Below are positions 1 to 9,300 of a DNA stretch of 64,000 bases, in pieces. The position numbers and the translations under genes are program-made. Origin of the DNA: Legionella maceachernii (GTDB taxonomy: Bacteria; Pseudomonadota; Gammaproteobacteria; Legionellales; Legionellaceae); NCBI RefSeq assembly GCF_900167045.1, contig NZ_FUXJ01000005.1:1-64000 (forward strand), read 5' to 3'. The notes under the pieces were generated by a model. That model saw nothing but the letters and a program-made list of their open reading frames with translations, did not search any database and was not told the origin of the DNA. Positions within the stretch are counted from its first letter, which is position 1, and every line of letters begins with the position of its first letter.

Positions 1-1
1 T

Positions 2-466
2 GATATCACCTATTGTTGGACAGAAGAAGGATGGCTTTACCTTGCTGTTGTGATGGATTTGTACTCACGTAAAGTGGTCGGATGGGCTCTGTCAGAGCGT
101 ATGACAAAGCAGTTGGTCATGGATGCACTACAGATGGCTCTATGGGAACGTAAGCCTCCTCGAGGTCTTATTATCCACTCTGACCGCGGCAGCCAATATT
201 GTTCCTATGATTATCAGAAACTCTTAAACCGTCATGAGCTTGTTTGTAGCATGAGTAAACGGGGCGATTGCTATGATAATGCTGCTATGGAAAGTTGGAA
301 CCACAGCTTTAAAGTTGAAGCAATCCATGGAGAAAAGTTTGCAACAAGAGCTACAGCTAAAAATCATATATTCGAATATATTGAAATCTATTACAATCGG
401 AAACGACTCCATTCCATGTTGGGTTATCAAACACCAGCAAAATTTGAAGTCAAATTGGTCGCTTAG
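2..466 (+). CDS. IS3-family transposase, DDE integrase core, 5' truncated by window edge
   Basis: This is the C-terminal part of an IS3-type OrfB transposase that catalyses cut-and-paste or copy-out transposition. The reading frame is open from base 2, so the gene starts upstream of the window. The first codon (Asp, before ITYCW) fits the first catalytic Asp of the D,D,E triad. The second Asp lies in HSDRGSQY and the Glu in the [12 protein letters not shown] segment. The C-terminal [19 protein letters not shown] stretch is typical of the family. The stop is at 464-466, and a GC-rich stretch at about 470-496 may be the right end of the element. Subfamily is not assigned. Confidence 0.9.
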   Translation, partial: DITYCWTEEGWLYLAVVMDLYSRKVVGWALSERMTKQLVMDALQMALWERKPPRGLIIHSDRGSQYCSYDYQKLLNRHELVCSMSKRGDCYDNAAMESWNHSFKVEAIHGEKFATRATAKNHIFEYIEIYYNRKRLHSMLGYQTPAKFEVKLVA

Positions 467-1227
467 CAATGTGTCCGATTTTCCCGGGCAAGATCATTCG
501 TTTGGTTCGATTAGTGTAGATATAGTCATGTTACTAGTCCTTACTTGTTTTTTTTGTTAATAACTCGTGGACCGGTTTAATTAGGGGGCATTACACGCTT
601 ATTTGTTGCGATTTATCAAGCGATAAAAACCACGCATCAAATCGTTCAACCGTTAAGACGCTCCACATTAAAGATTAATCCTTAATTTAAAATATAGCCT
701 CTACGTTATATAATATCAAACTTATATTTTGAAATTTTTATACACGTTTTCTACAAGTTTTGAAGAGTTATAAAGAGTGGGACAAAGGGAGTAGTTGAGA
801 CAAGCAGATTATAACTAGAGAATTTCGTCCCATAACTAATTTGAATGTTATGGGATTGAAGGCTAGCTTGCTATTGTTTCACCTGTACCACCATATCACA
901 TAGACATGCTATTGTTCCAACAGTACCACACTGTCCCACGCAAAACTACTATGTTTATAAGAGGATGAGTTAGTTTTGAAAACATTATCAGAAACAAATA
1001 CTTATCTGCAGGATAAGGAACAGGCTAAACGCTCAAATACTCGTTCTACGAGGACTTCTTGTGGGGTGGAAGGTTATTAAAGCGAAAGATAAATTCTTGA
1101 CTCTGAAAATCGACCATTCCCGTTCAAATGCTGTTTTAAAAGAAAGGAAAAAAGGTTCCGGTAATGTTTAAATAACTGTGTCATCTCTTTTAATTTGTTT
1201 ATAATTTAACAGTTAAAAGAGGTATAC
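467..1227. other. Non-coding stretch with hairpin, direct repeats and a possible coding relic
   Basis: No convincing gene is seen here. Bases 596-685 read as about 29 codons without a start (RLFVAIYQAIK...), which may be the tail of a gene destroyed by the adjacent insertion sequence. Bases 777-784 (GTGGGACA) and 932-939 (TGTCCCAC) form an 8-bp inverted repeat. It encloses a perfect 9-bp stem (TCCCATAAC 828-836 with GTTATGGGA 847-855) and two 22-bp direct repeats (870-891 and 908-929, 19 of 22 identical). This could be a small non-autonomous element, but that is an inference. Confidence 0.4.
828..855. repeat. Stem-loop inside a possible 163-bp inverted-repeat element (777-939)
   Basis: A perfect 9-bp stem with a 10-base loop. 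It is not followed by a T tract on either strand, so an intrinsic terminator is unlikely. It lies between short outer inverted repeats at 777-784 and 932-939. Confidence 0.4.
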
Positions 1228-1380
1228 ATGAATAAGAAGAAAATAGATTTATCGAATTTTGATTTCAATGAGTTCAAACCAGAGGCGTTAAGCCAGTTAA
1301 AGTCTGGGCAATCTCTCACAGGGAAAGACGGTATTCTTACCCCCTTAATAAAGAACTATTAAAGGCGGCATTAGCCGGTG
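1228..1380 (+). pseudogene. IS256-family (mutator type) transposase, N-terminal remnant
   Basis: The ATG at 1228 opens a frame reading MNKKKIDLSNFDFNEFK, then KSGQSLTGKDGILTPLIK, which is the recognisable N-terminus of IS256-type transposases. The frame stops at 1360-1362. Moving one base restores ELLKAALAG, the expected continuation, so a single-base deletion has broken the gene. The relic ends at about 1380, where the REP palindrome of the next element begins. Nothing of the remaining roughly 350 residues was found downstream. It is non-functional. Confidence 0.8.
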
Positions 1381-1383
1381 CAG

Positions 1384-1410
1384 CCTTGATGCAGCAAAGC
1401 GTAATCAAGG
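1384..1410 (+). repeat. REP palindrome, left side of the RAYT gene
   Basis: The imperfect palindrome CCTTGAT...ATCAAGG lies 61 bases upstream of the RAYT start codon. The same 27-base sequence recurs at 3378-3404, and an inverted version lies at 2009-2034. Such palindromes are the usual substrates of REP-associated tyrosine transposases. Confidence 0.75.
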
Positions 1411-1470
1411 TTTATTTGTTAGAACCCATCGATTAATATCTCTTCAGTCCAACCAACGGAGAGGAAAAGA

Positions 1471-1887
1471 ATGGTCAATTATCGAAGGAGTTACCTACCA
1501 GGAGGAACATTTTTCTTTACTGTAACCTTGCAAAATAGAAAATCAGAGCTGTTAATAGAGAGGGTTAATTTGCTCAAAGAAGCAGTTCAAAAAGTTAAAG
1601 CCCAGCATCCATTTTGGATAAAAGCTTATGTAATCTTACCTGAACATCTTCATATGATTTGGGAGTTACCCAAAAATGATTGGAATTACTCGCAGCGGTG
1701 GAAAAAAATCAAAGCGCAATTCTCAAGATCGGTTCATAAATCAGGAATTGCATTAACCAAAACGAGGCACAATGAGTATCCTCTTTGGCAACGTCGATTT
1801 TGGGAACATGCGATCAAAGATATGAAAGATTTTGAAAATCATGTTAATTATATTCATTACAATCCAATCAAACATGGCTTAGTGTAG
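1471..1887 (+). CDS. REP-associated tyrosine transposase (RAYT, IS200-like Y1 family)
   Basis: This 138-residue Y1/HUH single-strand transposase is related to IS200/IS605 TnpA and is expected to nick and rejoin at REP palindromes. The HUH histidine pair is in PEHLHMIW at about residues 62-69. The nucleophilic Tyr is in the C-terminal NYIHYNPIKHGLV. The N-terminal NYRRSYLPGGTFFFTVTL is a family hallmark. A GAGAGGAAAAGA ribosome-binding region precedes the ATG at 1471. REP palindromes lie upstream (1384-1410) and, inverted, downstream (2009-2034). The frame appears intact. The C-terminus is a little short for the family, because the sequence after GLV reads on in another frame as DDLHDWPHSSFH, suggesting a recent frameshift near the end. 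Confidence 0.85.
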   Translation: MVNYRRSYLPGGTFFFTVTLQNRKSELLIERVNLLKEAVQKVKAQHPFWIKAYVILPEHLHMIWELPKNDWNYSQRWKKIKAQFSRSVHKSGIALTKTRHNEYPLWQRRFWEHAIKDMKDFENHVNYIHYNPIKHGLV

Positions 1888-2008
1888 ATGATTTACATGA
1901 TTGGCCACATTCTTCCTTCCATCATTATGCTCATAGAGGCCTGATAAACGAAAATTGAGCAAGTTCGAAAATTAAGAATGTTGATAATTTATGCTTCGGA
2001 GAATGAAA

Positions 2009-2034
2009 CCTTGATTACGCTTTGCTTCATCAAG
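2009..2034 (-). repeat. REP palindrome, right side of the RAYT gene (inverted)
   Basis: CCTTGATTACGCTTTGCTTCATCAAG is close to the reverse complement of the REP copies at 1384 and 3378. It marks the likely right boundary of the RAYT unit. A second partial TTACGCTTGCTG follows at 2036-2047. Confidence 0.7.
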
Positions 2035-2080
2035 ATTACGCTTGCTGAACATACAATGAGCCAGTGAATTAACCTATAAC

Positions 2081-3109
2081 TTATTGATTGATATTGTATT
2101 TTCTCACCTTGTAGGACTGATAAGCTCTGTCTAATGCACCATTCAGTAGAAAAACGGATTGTAAGTGTTCAAGGCATTGCATCCGATCGTCTCCACCCTC
2201 ATCAGATAGAAAGATGTATTCACAATATTCGCCGATATCTTGAATAATACGTTCGAAACGATAGTAGCAAATGGCATCCTGATTTATCTTTGTTTGGCCA
2301 TAGCCCTGATAAAAGAGTAATTCCTCTTCAGCTGCCGTGCGACCACTGTCCCAAATACCAGCACCGATAAACATCAAATCACGTTCTTTCGGGGCAAAGA
2401 TAAGGGTATCCCAGTCGACAATGTAAAGAGCACCTTCTTTATCAACAATCAAGTTCCAGCCATGGATATCTGCGTGGCATAAAATGTATTCGCGGGGGTG
2501 TTTTCGGAGTATGATTGCAAGCTTTTCAGCGCGCTCAACAAGTTTGCGTATTTCGCTACTTTTGGATTTCAGGAATTCTGCCATTTTTACGGCAACAGCC
2601 TCTACAAAAACCTCATTTTCAATGCATATAAGAAATGCTTTGACGGTTTCTCTCCATTTGGAAGAAAATACTTCCCTTGGTATGCCATTTGTTAGAGCGT
2701 TTGGAATATTGGTGCTGTGAAGCTTTTTAATTACCGACCCAAATTGAACCCACTGATCTTCTGATAGCTTGGATTCTACTCCATTATGACCCTCGACATA
2801 GGAGTAGAGAATTGCCTTAAAGGATGCCAAGTTTGTCCAAAGTTGCCTTGTTTTGGTTGCAAGAGGCGGAATTACTTGCTTGATGCCCAAGGAAGCCAAA
2901 TATTTAGGTACTGAAACTGAAGCGTCAATAAATTCATCACGTCGTAACTTTAGGAAGTAATCCACCTGGCTGCTTGTAGTGGCCTGATAAACAGCTGTAT
3001 TGAAATCAGCACCGAGAGGCAGAAACGCTATCTTTTCCATAGGCAATCCATACGCATCTCTTAAACACGCGATGATTTTTTCCTCTTTAAGGTCGGGTTT
3101 TATTAGCAT
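2081..3109 (-). CDS. Aminoglycoside/spectinomycin phosphotransferase, APH(9)-like
   Basis: This 342-residue kinase-fold phosphotransferase would transfer phosphate from ATP to a hydroxyl of a small molecule, with spectinomycin the guess by resemblance to APH(9)-Ia of Legionella. The catalytic loop is CHADIHGWNL (Brenner-type HxDxxxxN). The metal-binding segment is IVDWDTLIFAPKERDLMFIGAG, where the APKERDLMFIG run matches what I recall of APH(9)-Ia closely. Length also fits that enzyme (about 330). The N-terminal lobe has an LGADFNTAVYQ nucleotide-binding loop. It lies between a full RAYT unit and a truncated one. Whether it gives resistance or has an endogenous substrate cannot be told from sequence. 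Confidence 0.8.
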   Translation of the reverse strand: MLIKPDLKEEKIIACLRDAYGLPMEKIAFLPLGADFNTAVYQATTSSQVDYFLKLRRDEFIDASVSVPKYLASLGIKQVIPPLATKTRQLWTNLASFKAILYSYVEGHNGVESKLSEDQWVQFGSVIKKLHSTNIPNALTNGIPREVFSSKWRETVKAFLICIENEVFVEAVAVKMAEFLKSKSSEIRKLVERAEKLAIILRKHPREYILCHADIHGWNLIVDKEGALYIVDWDTLIFAPKERDLMFIGAGIWDSGRTAAEEELLFYQGYGQTKINQDAICYYRFERIIQDIGEYCEYIFLSDEGGDDRMQCLEHLQSVFLLNGALDRAYQSYKVRKYNINQ

Positions 3110-3121
3110 CGTTTTTGTAGC

Positions 3122-3319
3122 CTAAATAATATTTTTCGGAATCCTATTAAAATGTTTTTCTATTAAATCTTTCTCTAAACGGTGAATAATAATTACTTCA
3201 ACATGAACAACAACTAAAGCGTTAGCAATTACATCACCGAATTTTTTGCAAGGAGTATAAAGTTTTAAAACTTGTTTTCCAAATTCCGCATTGATTATGA
3301 ATATATTGCGAGGCTGCAT
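3122..3319 (-). CDS. Small hypothetical protein upstream of the APH gene
   Basis: A 65-residue frame (MQPRNIFIINAEFGKQVLK...) ends 12 bases before the APH start and could be co-transcribed with it. It has no recognised motif, no signal peptide and no obvious membrane segment. It might be a genuine small protein, or a fragment of a larger one cut by the mobile elements on either side. Confidence 0.25.
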   Translation of the reverse strand: MQPRNIFIINAEFGKQVLKLYTPCKKFGDVIANALVVVHVEVIIIHRLEKDLIEKHFNRIPKNII

Positions 3320-3377
3320 TACAAAATGAAATCCACTTTACTCATATTTACAGTTCTGAATTTCCCAGCCATCGTAG

Positions 3378-3571
3378 CCTTGATGCAGCAAAGCGTAATC
3401 AAGGTTTATTTATTAAACACCATGATTAATATCTCTTGAGACCAACCAACGGAAGAAAAAGGAATGGTCAATTATCGAAGGAGTTTCCTACCCGGAGGAA
3501 CATTGATGGAGCCAATGGGATTTTCTAAGGACGCTCTAGCTGACCAATTTTGGCTTAAACTTAGCAATTGA
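3378..3571 (+). pseudogene. Truncated second RAYT unit (REP plus first 13 codons)
   Basis: The REP palindrome at 3378-3404 and the following leader are nearly identical to 1384-1470. The ATG at 3464 begins MVNYRRSFLPGGT, the same start as the RAYT at 1471. Homology ends abruptly after GGAGGAACATT at about 3503. The frame then runs through unrelated sequence (LMEPMGFSKDALAD...) to a stop at 3569-3571. This is a broken duplicate in direct orientation, leaving the APH gene between the two copies. Confidence 0.75.
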
Positions 3572-3804
3572 ACAAAAAAAATTATAAAGTGCTGTAAAGA
3601 TTTGTAACAAACTCCACTAGTATTGTCTAGTCATAGAATCATCTATCTGTTGTATTTTTGCTTACTCCCATTTCTTTTTGCAAAGCATATGTTAAATTAG
3701 CACAGTTTTGGATAAAGAATGCTTAAAGCTAAATTAATTAAAGCGCGAGTTAGTATTTCAATTTGTTGTTTCTAGCTGTTTTTTCATAGATACGGATGAT
3801 ATTC

Positions 3805-4338
3805 ATGCAATCAATTAGGACAAACCGATTAATCTTGCGGCCTCTATGCCATGAAGATTTTGCTGAATTGTGTACTCTTCAGGCTGATGTTGCGGTAATG
3901 AAATATATTGGTCATGGTGTTCGCAAAGCTGATGAGGTAAAAGCAACGCTTGATTTGTGTATTGCTCATCAGCAGCAATTTGGCTTTGGACTTTATGCCG
4001 TACTTCATAAAGAAACCGAGGAATTTATAGGGCGCGCAGGTATTATTCATCTAGGATTAGATCCTAATGCCCAAGAGGTAGAAATTGCTTTTGCCTTTAA
4101 AGTGGCTTATTGGAATCAAGGTTATGGTTATGAAACTGCCGAGAGTCTGATGGATAACTGGTTTAACAATCCGGATCATCAGCAGCTAATCGCTGTTGCG
4201 CGTATGGAAAATAAGCCCTGCATCAAATTACTCGACAAGCTAGGTATGAAATTTAGTCATTTTGCAACCTATAAAGATATTTCGAATGTTGGTTATTTTT
4301 CAATAGACCGACAAAGCTATCTTGATAAAAAGTTTTAA
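3805..4338 (+). CDS. GNAT-family N-acetyltransferase (RimJ/RimL type)
   Basis: This 177-residue acetyltransferase of the Acetyltransf_3 type starts with the family-typical IRTNRLILRPL. Acetyl-CoA-binding features are visible in AYWNQGYGYETAESL (around residue 110) and ENKPCIKLLDKLGM. I prefer the ATG at 3805 because GGA at 3794-3796 is well spaced from it. An in-frame ATG at 3796 adds three residues. The stop lies 25 bases before the FAAL gene in the same direction, so it may be the first gene of the biosynthetic operon and modify the product, an intermediate or a self-target. The substrate is not known. Confidence 0.8.
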   Translation: MQSIRTNRLILRPLCHEDFAELCTLQADVAVMKYIGHGVRKADEVKATLDLCIAHQQQFGFGLYAVLHKETEEFIGRAGIIHLGLDPNAQEVEIAFAFKVAYWNQGYGYETAESLMDNWFNNPDHQQLIAVARMENKPCIKLLDKLGMKFSHFATYKDISNVGYFSIDRQSYLDKKF

Positions 4339-4363
4339 CACAGTTTTAACCGGAAATTAAAGT

Positions 4364-6355
4364 ATGACCGAGATTAGTCAAACTCTACTATCAGTCATTG
4401 AGCGTAATGCCCAAGCCTATCCCGATAAGATTGCCTATTCTTTTTTGAATGATATGCTGCAGGAAACCTCTCATTGTACTTACAGCCAACTCATAAAAAG
4501 GTCAAAAAACTTTGCCTCTTACTTAGTAAACAAGTCAGCGCAGGGAAAGACGGTCTTACTAATGTTTAATCCTGGATTAGACTTCATCATTGCTTTTTTT
4601 GCTTGCCTCTACGCAGGCAGCATTCCTGTTCCTTGTTATTCAGCGCGTATTGTTGATAAAAATTTAAAGCGTTTTTTAGCGATTATTGAAGATTCCAATG
4701 CGAGTTTTCTCCTCACAGATGATGATTTGAGTGCATCGCTTTCGGAACAGTTTCGTCAAAGAAATATAAGCGTACTTAATTGCTGCGAGGCAGAGCAAAA
4801 TACCAATTCATCAGCGCTTTCTTGTGGCTTACCTGAGGATATTGCTTTTTTGCAATATACCTCGGGTTCAACGGCTGATCCTAAGGGCGTTATTGTCAAA
4901 CATAGGAATATCTTTCATAACGAAACCTTAATACAAGATTCGTTTCAACTTGACGCTGATTCAACTATCGTCGGCTGGTTACCTTTTTTTCACGATATGG
5001 GATTAATCGGTAATATTATTCAGCCGATATTTTGTGGTGGAAGAGCGGTATTAATGGCTCCGACAACTTTTTTGCGTAAGCCACTGAACTGGCTCTATAT
5101 TATTTCAAAATACAAGGCAGTGTGCAGTGGTGGTCCCAATTTCTCCTATGATTTTTGTGTTGAACGAATTAGTGATGAGGAGGTCAAGACTCTCGATCTA
5201 TCTTCTTGGCGAGTTGCTTTTAATGGGTCAGAGGTAGTCCAGGCTGCTACTCTGGAGCGTTTTTATAATAAATTTGCTCCGGCAGGCTTTGTTAGGGAAG
5301 CTTTCTTGCCTTGTTATGGTATGGCGGAGGCTACTTTATTTGTCAGTGGTTGTCCGCGGCAAGAAAGGCCGCTGCAGGCAAGTTTTGATAAGCAATTTTT
5401 GGCTATGGGCCAAATAGTGGAGCAGGCTGGGGGCAGAACCTTAGTGAGTTCTGGGCAATTAAACAATGAGTTTAAAATTAAAATAATCGATCCAGCTAGC
5501 CAGGTTGAAGTCACGGGTCAAATTGGTGAGATCTGTATTGCTGGCGAAAGTGTGTCAGACGGCTATTGGCGAAAAGCCGCTCGGGAAAATGACTATTTTA
5601 AAACAGGTGATCTAGGTTTTATTTATAACAATCAATTATTCATTGTTGGTAGAGCAAAGGAATTGATTATTATCCGAGGGAAAAATTATGTACCTCAAGA
5701 CATAGAACAATTAGTACAAAGAAACCCTGCTTTAGTTCCTGGTGCCGGCGCCTGTTTTTCTATTGAACATGAGGGGGAGGAGCGTCTGGTCATTGTGCAG
5801 GAAGTTAAGCGCCAGTACCTCAAAGGGTTAAATACAAATGAGCTGTTGCAATCGATTCAAGAGGAGGTTGGATCGGCTTTAGGAATTGTTGCCCATGCCA
5901 TTGTTTTGATAAGACCCCTGACACTGCCAAAAACCTCCAGTGGTAAAATCATGCGTTTGCGTACTAAATCCTTGTATTTAGAAAATCAATTGCAGACTAT
6001 TGCCCAATGGCAAAAGCAAACACCGATTAGCCGGCCAACAATCTCTATTGAAGAACTACGTGCTAATTCCAAAGATCTGGAAAAAACGTTAGAGCTTTTA
6101 TGCAAAAAAATTGTTGATTTGGAGATGGATGAACAAAACAAACAGCAGAGCTTACAAACCTTGGGCTTTGATTCAGTTCAGATCGCTGAATTGGGTAGTT
6201 ATCTCTATGAAATCTATTATTGCCAAATTCCAGCAGAGCAATTTTATCAGCACATGACTTTTAACAAGCTCCTTGGCTTATTAGAAGACCACAACTCTAG
6301 AGAAGCCCCTTCACCCCTTTGTACACAAGAAGAAAAAATAGAGATTATCTTATGA
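4364..6355 (+). CDS. Fatty acyl-AMP ligase fused to acyl carrier protein (FAAL-ACP), loading module
   Basis: This 663-residue protein would activate a fatty acid as acyl-AMP and transfer it to its own carrier domain, starting the assembly line. Residues 1 to about 560 are the adenylating domain: QYTSGSTADPKG (A3), CYGMAEATLFVSG (A5), TGDLGFIYNNQLFIVGRAKELI (A7-A8, split here by a space: RGKNYVPQDIE follows) and TSSGKIMR (A10 Lys). The ACPRF-like YGMAEATLFVSG and IRGKNYVPQDIE strings are FAAL-like rather than CoA-ligase-like. The ACP at about 575-645 carries the phosphopantetheine Ser at 604 in LGFDSVQ. The stop overlaps the next start as ATGA, indicating translational coupling. Confidence 0.92.
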   Translation: MTEISQTLLSVIERNAQAYPDKIAYSFLNDMLQETSHCTYSQLIKRSKNFASYLVNKSAQGKTVLLMFNPGLDFIIAFFACLYAGSIPVPCYSARIVDKNLKRFLAIIEDSNASFLLTDDDLSASLSEQFRQRNISVLNCCEAEQNTNSSALSCGLPEDIAFLQYTSGSTADPKGVIVKHRNIFHNETLIQDSFQLDADSTIVGWLPFFHDMGLIGNIIQPIFCGGRAVLMAPTTFLRKPLNWLYIISKYKAVCSGGPNFSYDFCVERISDEEVKTLDLSSWRVAFNGSEVVQAATLERFYNKFAPAGFVREAFLPCYGMAEATLFVSGCPRQERPLQASFDKQFLAMGQIVEQAGGRTLVSSGQLNNEFKIKIIDPASQVEVTGQIGEICIAGESVSDGYWRKAARENDYFKTGDLGFIYNNQLFIVGRAKELIIIRGKNYVPQDIEQLVQRNPALVPGAGACFSIEHEGEERLVIVQEVKRQYLKGLNTNELLQSIQEEVGSALGIVAHAIVLIRPLTLPKTSSGKIMRLRTKSLYLENQLQTIAQWQKQTPISRPTISIEELRANSKDLEKTLELLCKKIVDLEMDEQNKQQSLQTLGFDSVQIAELGSYLYEIYYCQIPAEQFYQHMTFNKLLGLLEDHNSREAPSPLCTQEEKIEIIL

Positions 6356-9300
6356 AAAGTCTGTATCAACTTTACGATGAGCTCTTGGCAAAGGACATAA
6401 AAATTGCAGTTAAAGGCTCTAACTTGCACCTAACAGGGAATAAATCTGCTCTAACCCCTGAGTTAATCGCTGCGCTAACTGCACAAAAAGAGCCATTAGT
6501 TTCCTGGCTGACAGAAAAGCAGGATCAGGATCTCGGTTTGCCCACAACAGCAGGGCAGCGCGCACTTTGGTCTCTGTCTCGACTTCATAATAATGAAATT
6601 CATAATTTGGTTAAGACCTTCAGGCTTAATAAAGAACTAAAACAAGAACAGTTATCCACTAGCCTTTTGCAATTAATACAGAGCCATCGCGTATTGAGAT
6701 CGGTATATCGCAGTGATAAGGATCAGGAACTTCGTCAGTTTAGACTGCCTTCAGTTGAGTTCCAGATAACCACTATTCACTCAACCCTTGAAAACTTGTC
6801 TACCGATCTAAAAGCTTATGTCGATGTTCCCTTTGATCTGTCTAAAGAACTTCCTCTGCGAGCAGCTATCTTTAAAGCCGAAGACCAGCGTTATTTTGTC
6901 CTGGTTGTTCACCATATTGCTGTCGATCACAGTGCCTATCAAATCTTGTTAGAGCAGCTAGCGACTTTAGTGAGCGGTGAATCATTGAGCATTGAAGACA
7001 ATTATGAACGATTCATTCATGAACAAAGCAAATACAACAGTAGTCCTGAGAAAGTCGCAGATAGACTATTCTGGCAGGAAAGCTTCCAAGAGCTAACAAG
7101 AAGGCAAGATCAACCACAGGAGATTAATTCCACTGACTACCATTATTTCTCCTTTGATGAATATGAATTGCAGCCAGCATTAAAGGCCTTTGCCCGGGAT
7201 AATGGGTTAACTCCCTATAGCTTGTTTTTAGCGGTATTTAACCTGCTGCAATTTTTCTCCACCGGCGAGCCCAATGTGATTGTTGCTACACCAGCACTAA
7301 ATCGTAATGTCTTGTGGAGCAAAAAAATAATCGGTTTTCTAGCGAATGTTATTCCTATACCTACAGTGATCGATGAACAACAAAGTCTCCAAAGCTGTTG
7401 CCAACAGCTAGCACAAACAATTGTCCAAGGATTGAGTCATCAAAGCCTTGCTTTGTCTGAAATGACTAAGACCAAGTCAGCACTCGCCACACAGGCAATG
7501 TTTGTCTGGCATCAGGATGTTAGCCAGGCGATGCAATTATTTCGTCAGCATATTGGTGAGGAGTTGTTTTTGTTGCCATCAATTCGTGGAATTCATGAAC
7601 CTATTTTATTAATTATTTCGCCTACCGCTGAGAGCTATCATTTTGAACTCTATTTCAATCGTTCTTTATTCAAAAAGACAGAGGCAGAATTTTGGATCCA
7701 GCAATTTAAGTTGGTTTATCGCCAGTTGATAATTAACGCCCAACAAAATGTCGAACAATTATTTATCGCTCAGCTTGCAGCAGCAGAAATGTTGCCTCCT
7801 CTTGCACGCTATGAGCATGCTGATTTTTATCGCCAGTCCTTAAACAGGTTAATGGTTACCAGGACAACGCCCGCCGATTTAGTGCGTTTTTGTTACGAGT
7901 TACTCCATAACCACTGTGTCATTAATGATGAGTTATATGACACAACTATTTTTGAGCGACAATTTTTAAAAGCAAATAACAAAATAAAGTCATGCAAGTT
8001 AATCAGCAAAAAGCATAAGGAAGGGGGCTGGCACAATGTTATGTATTTTGTTGCTGACGAGCTCTTGGATACACGATCATTGCCAGCCGAAATCCAGGCT
8101 ATTCAGGTGTATCAATTTCCTTTATTGGATAACGGTGATTGTGCCTGGCATGCTCTCGAGCAGGAAGCCTGTTTAAAGGAAGACGACAAGCAATATATCC
8201 TGGAAAAAATCAGGCAAGCTACAGGATTTTCAGATGTGAAGCTCTTAACTCGAGAACAAATGAATGCCTCGGCTTTGCTTCATTTACACGAATTTAGCCA
8301 ACAAAATGATTCTGTAGTAGCCAATCAACATTACTTAACTCTAGAGCAGGAGGCTGCTGGACCGCAGGCTTTGGTTCATGGCCCTGAACTTATCATTCCA
8401 TCCCAAGCCCCAATCACCTTAACCGAGGCCTTTTGTTTAACTGCGAAACAATTTCCAGAAAAGGGCATCTATCATTACAATCGCAAGGGCGTTTATTTTC
8501 AAAGCTATGGCTCCTTATACCAAAGAGCATTGCATATTCTTTCCGGTTTGCAGGCAAGGGGGCTTAAACCACAAAATAAAATTATTTTACAAATTCCCAA
8601 CCTGGCTGATCATCTTGCAGTATTTTGGGCTGCAATTCTTGGTGGGATCATTCCGGTAACAGTTGCTATTCCCCCTAATTACTCTAAGAGCAATGCTGTT
8701 GTCGAAAAATTGTTACATGTCTGGCTGTTGTTAGAGCAACCCCTGCTTATTAGCGGTCAGGCTAATCAAGTTGAGGTTGCGCAGTTAACCGAGCTTTATC
8801 CGGGAATGGATTTTAAAGTAGAGACGGTTGAACAATTGGAGTATCCCACAGCCTCTGAGCTCATATATTCAGCGAAGCCAACGGATGTGGTTTTTTATCA
8901 GTTAACTTCTGGTTCAACCGGTAAGCCTAAATGCATTCAGGAAACCCATCGAGGGATCATTGCCCATATTCATGGCTCAAGCCAAACTAATGGCTACAGA
9001 AAGGAAGATATTTGCTTAAACTGGCTGCCATTGGATCATGTTGTCCCAATCCTTACCTATCATTTAAAGAATGTTTACCTGGGTTGTACCCAGATTGAAG
9101 TGCTTACGGAACTGATCATTGCTGAGCCTCTCCTTTGGCTGGATCTGATTGAAAAGCATGCTGTCACTCACAGTTGGTCACCCAATTTTGGTTTTAAATT
9201 ATTAAGTGAGGCACTAAAAAAAGAGCATGGAAAAACCTGGCAATTAGCTTCCCTTAAAAAACTCATGAATGCGGGAGAGCAGGTCACGAAGTTGGTCTGT

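Noticed and set aside
596..685. About 29 codons reading like a protein tail
   Set aside because: No start codon, no recognised family and no upstream continuation. I mention it only within the non-coding region.
8380..9000. A thiamine riboswitch or other regulatory RNA near thiM was considered
   Set aside because: No THI-box-like conserved core is present upstream of thiM or of the L,D-transpeptidase gene. The coordinates here only mark cluster DNA that was also scanned for such elements.
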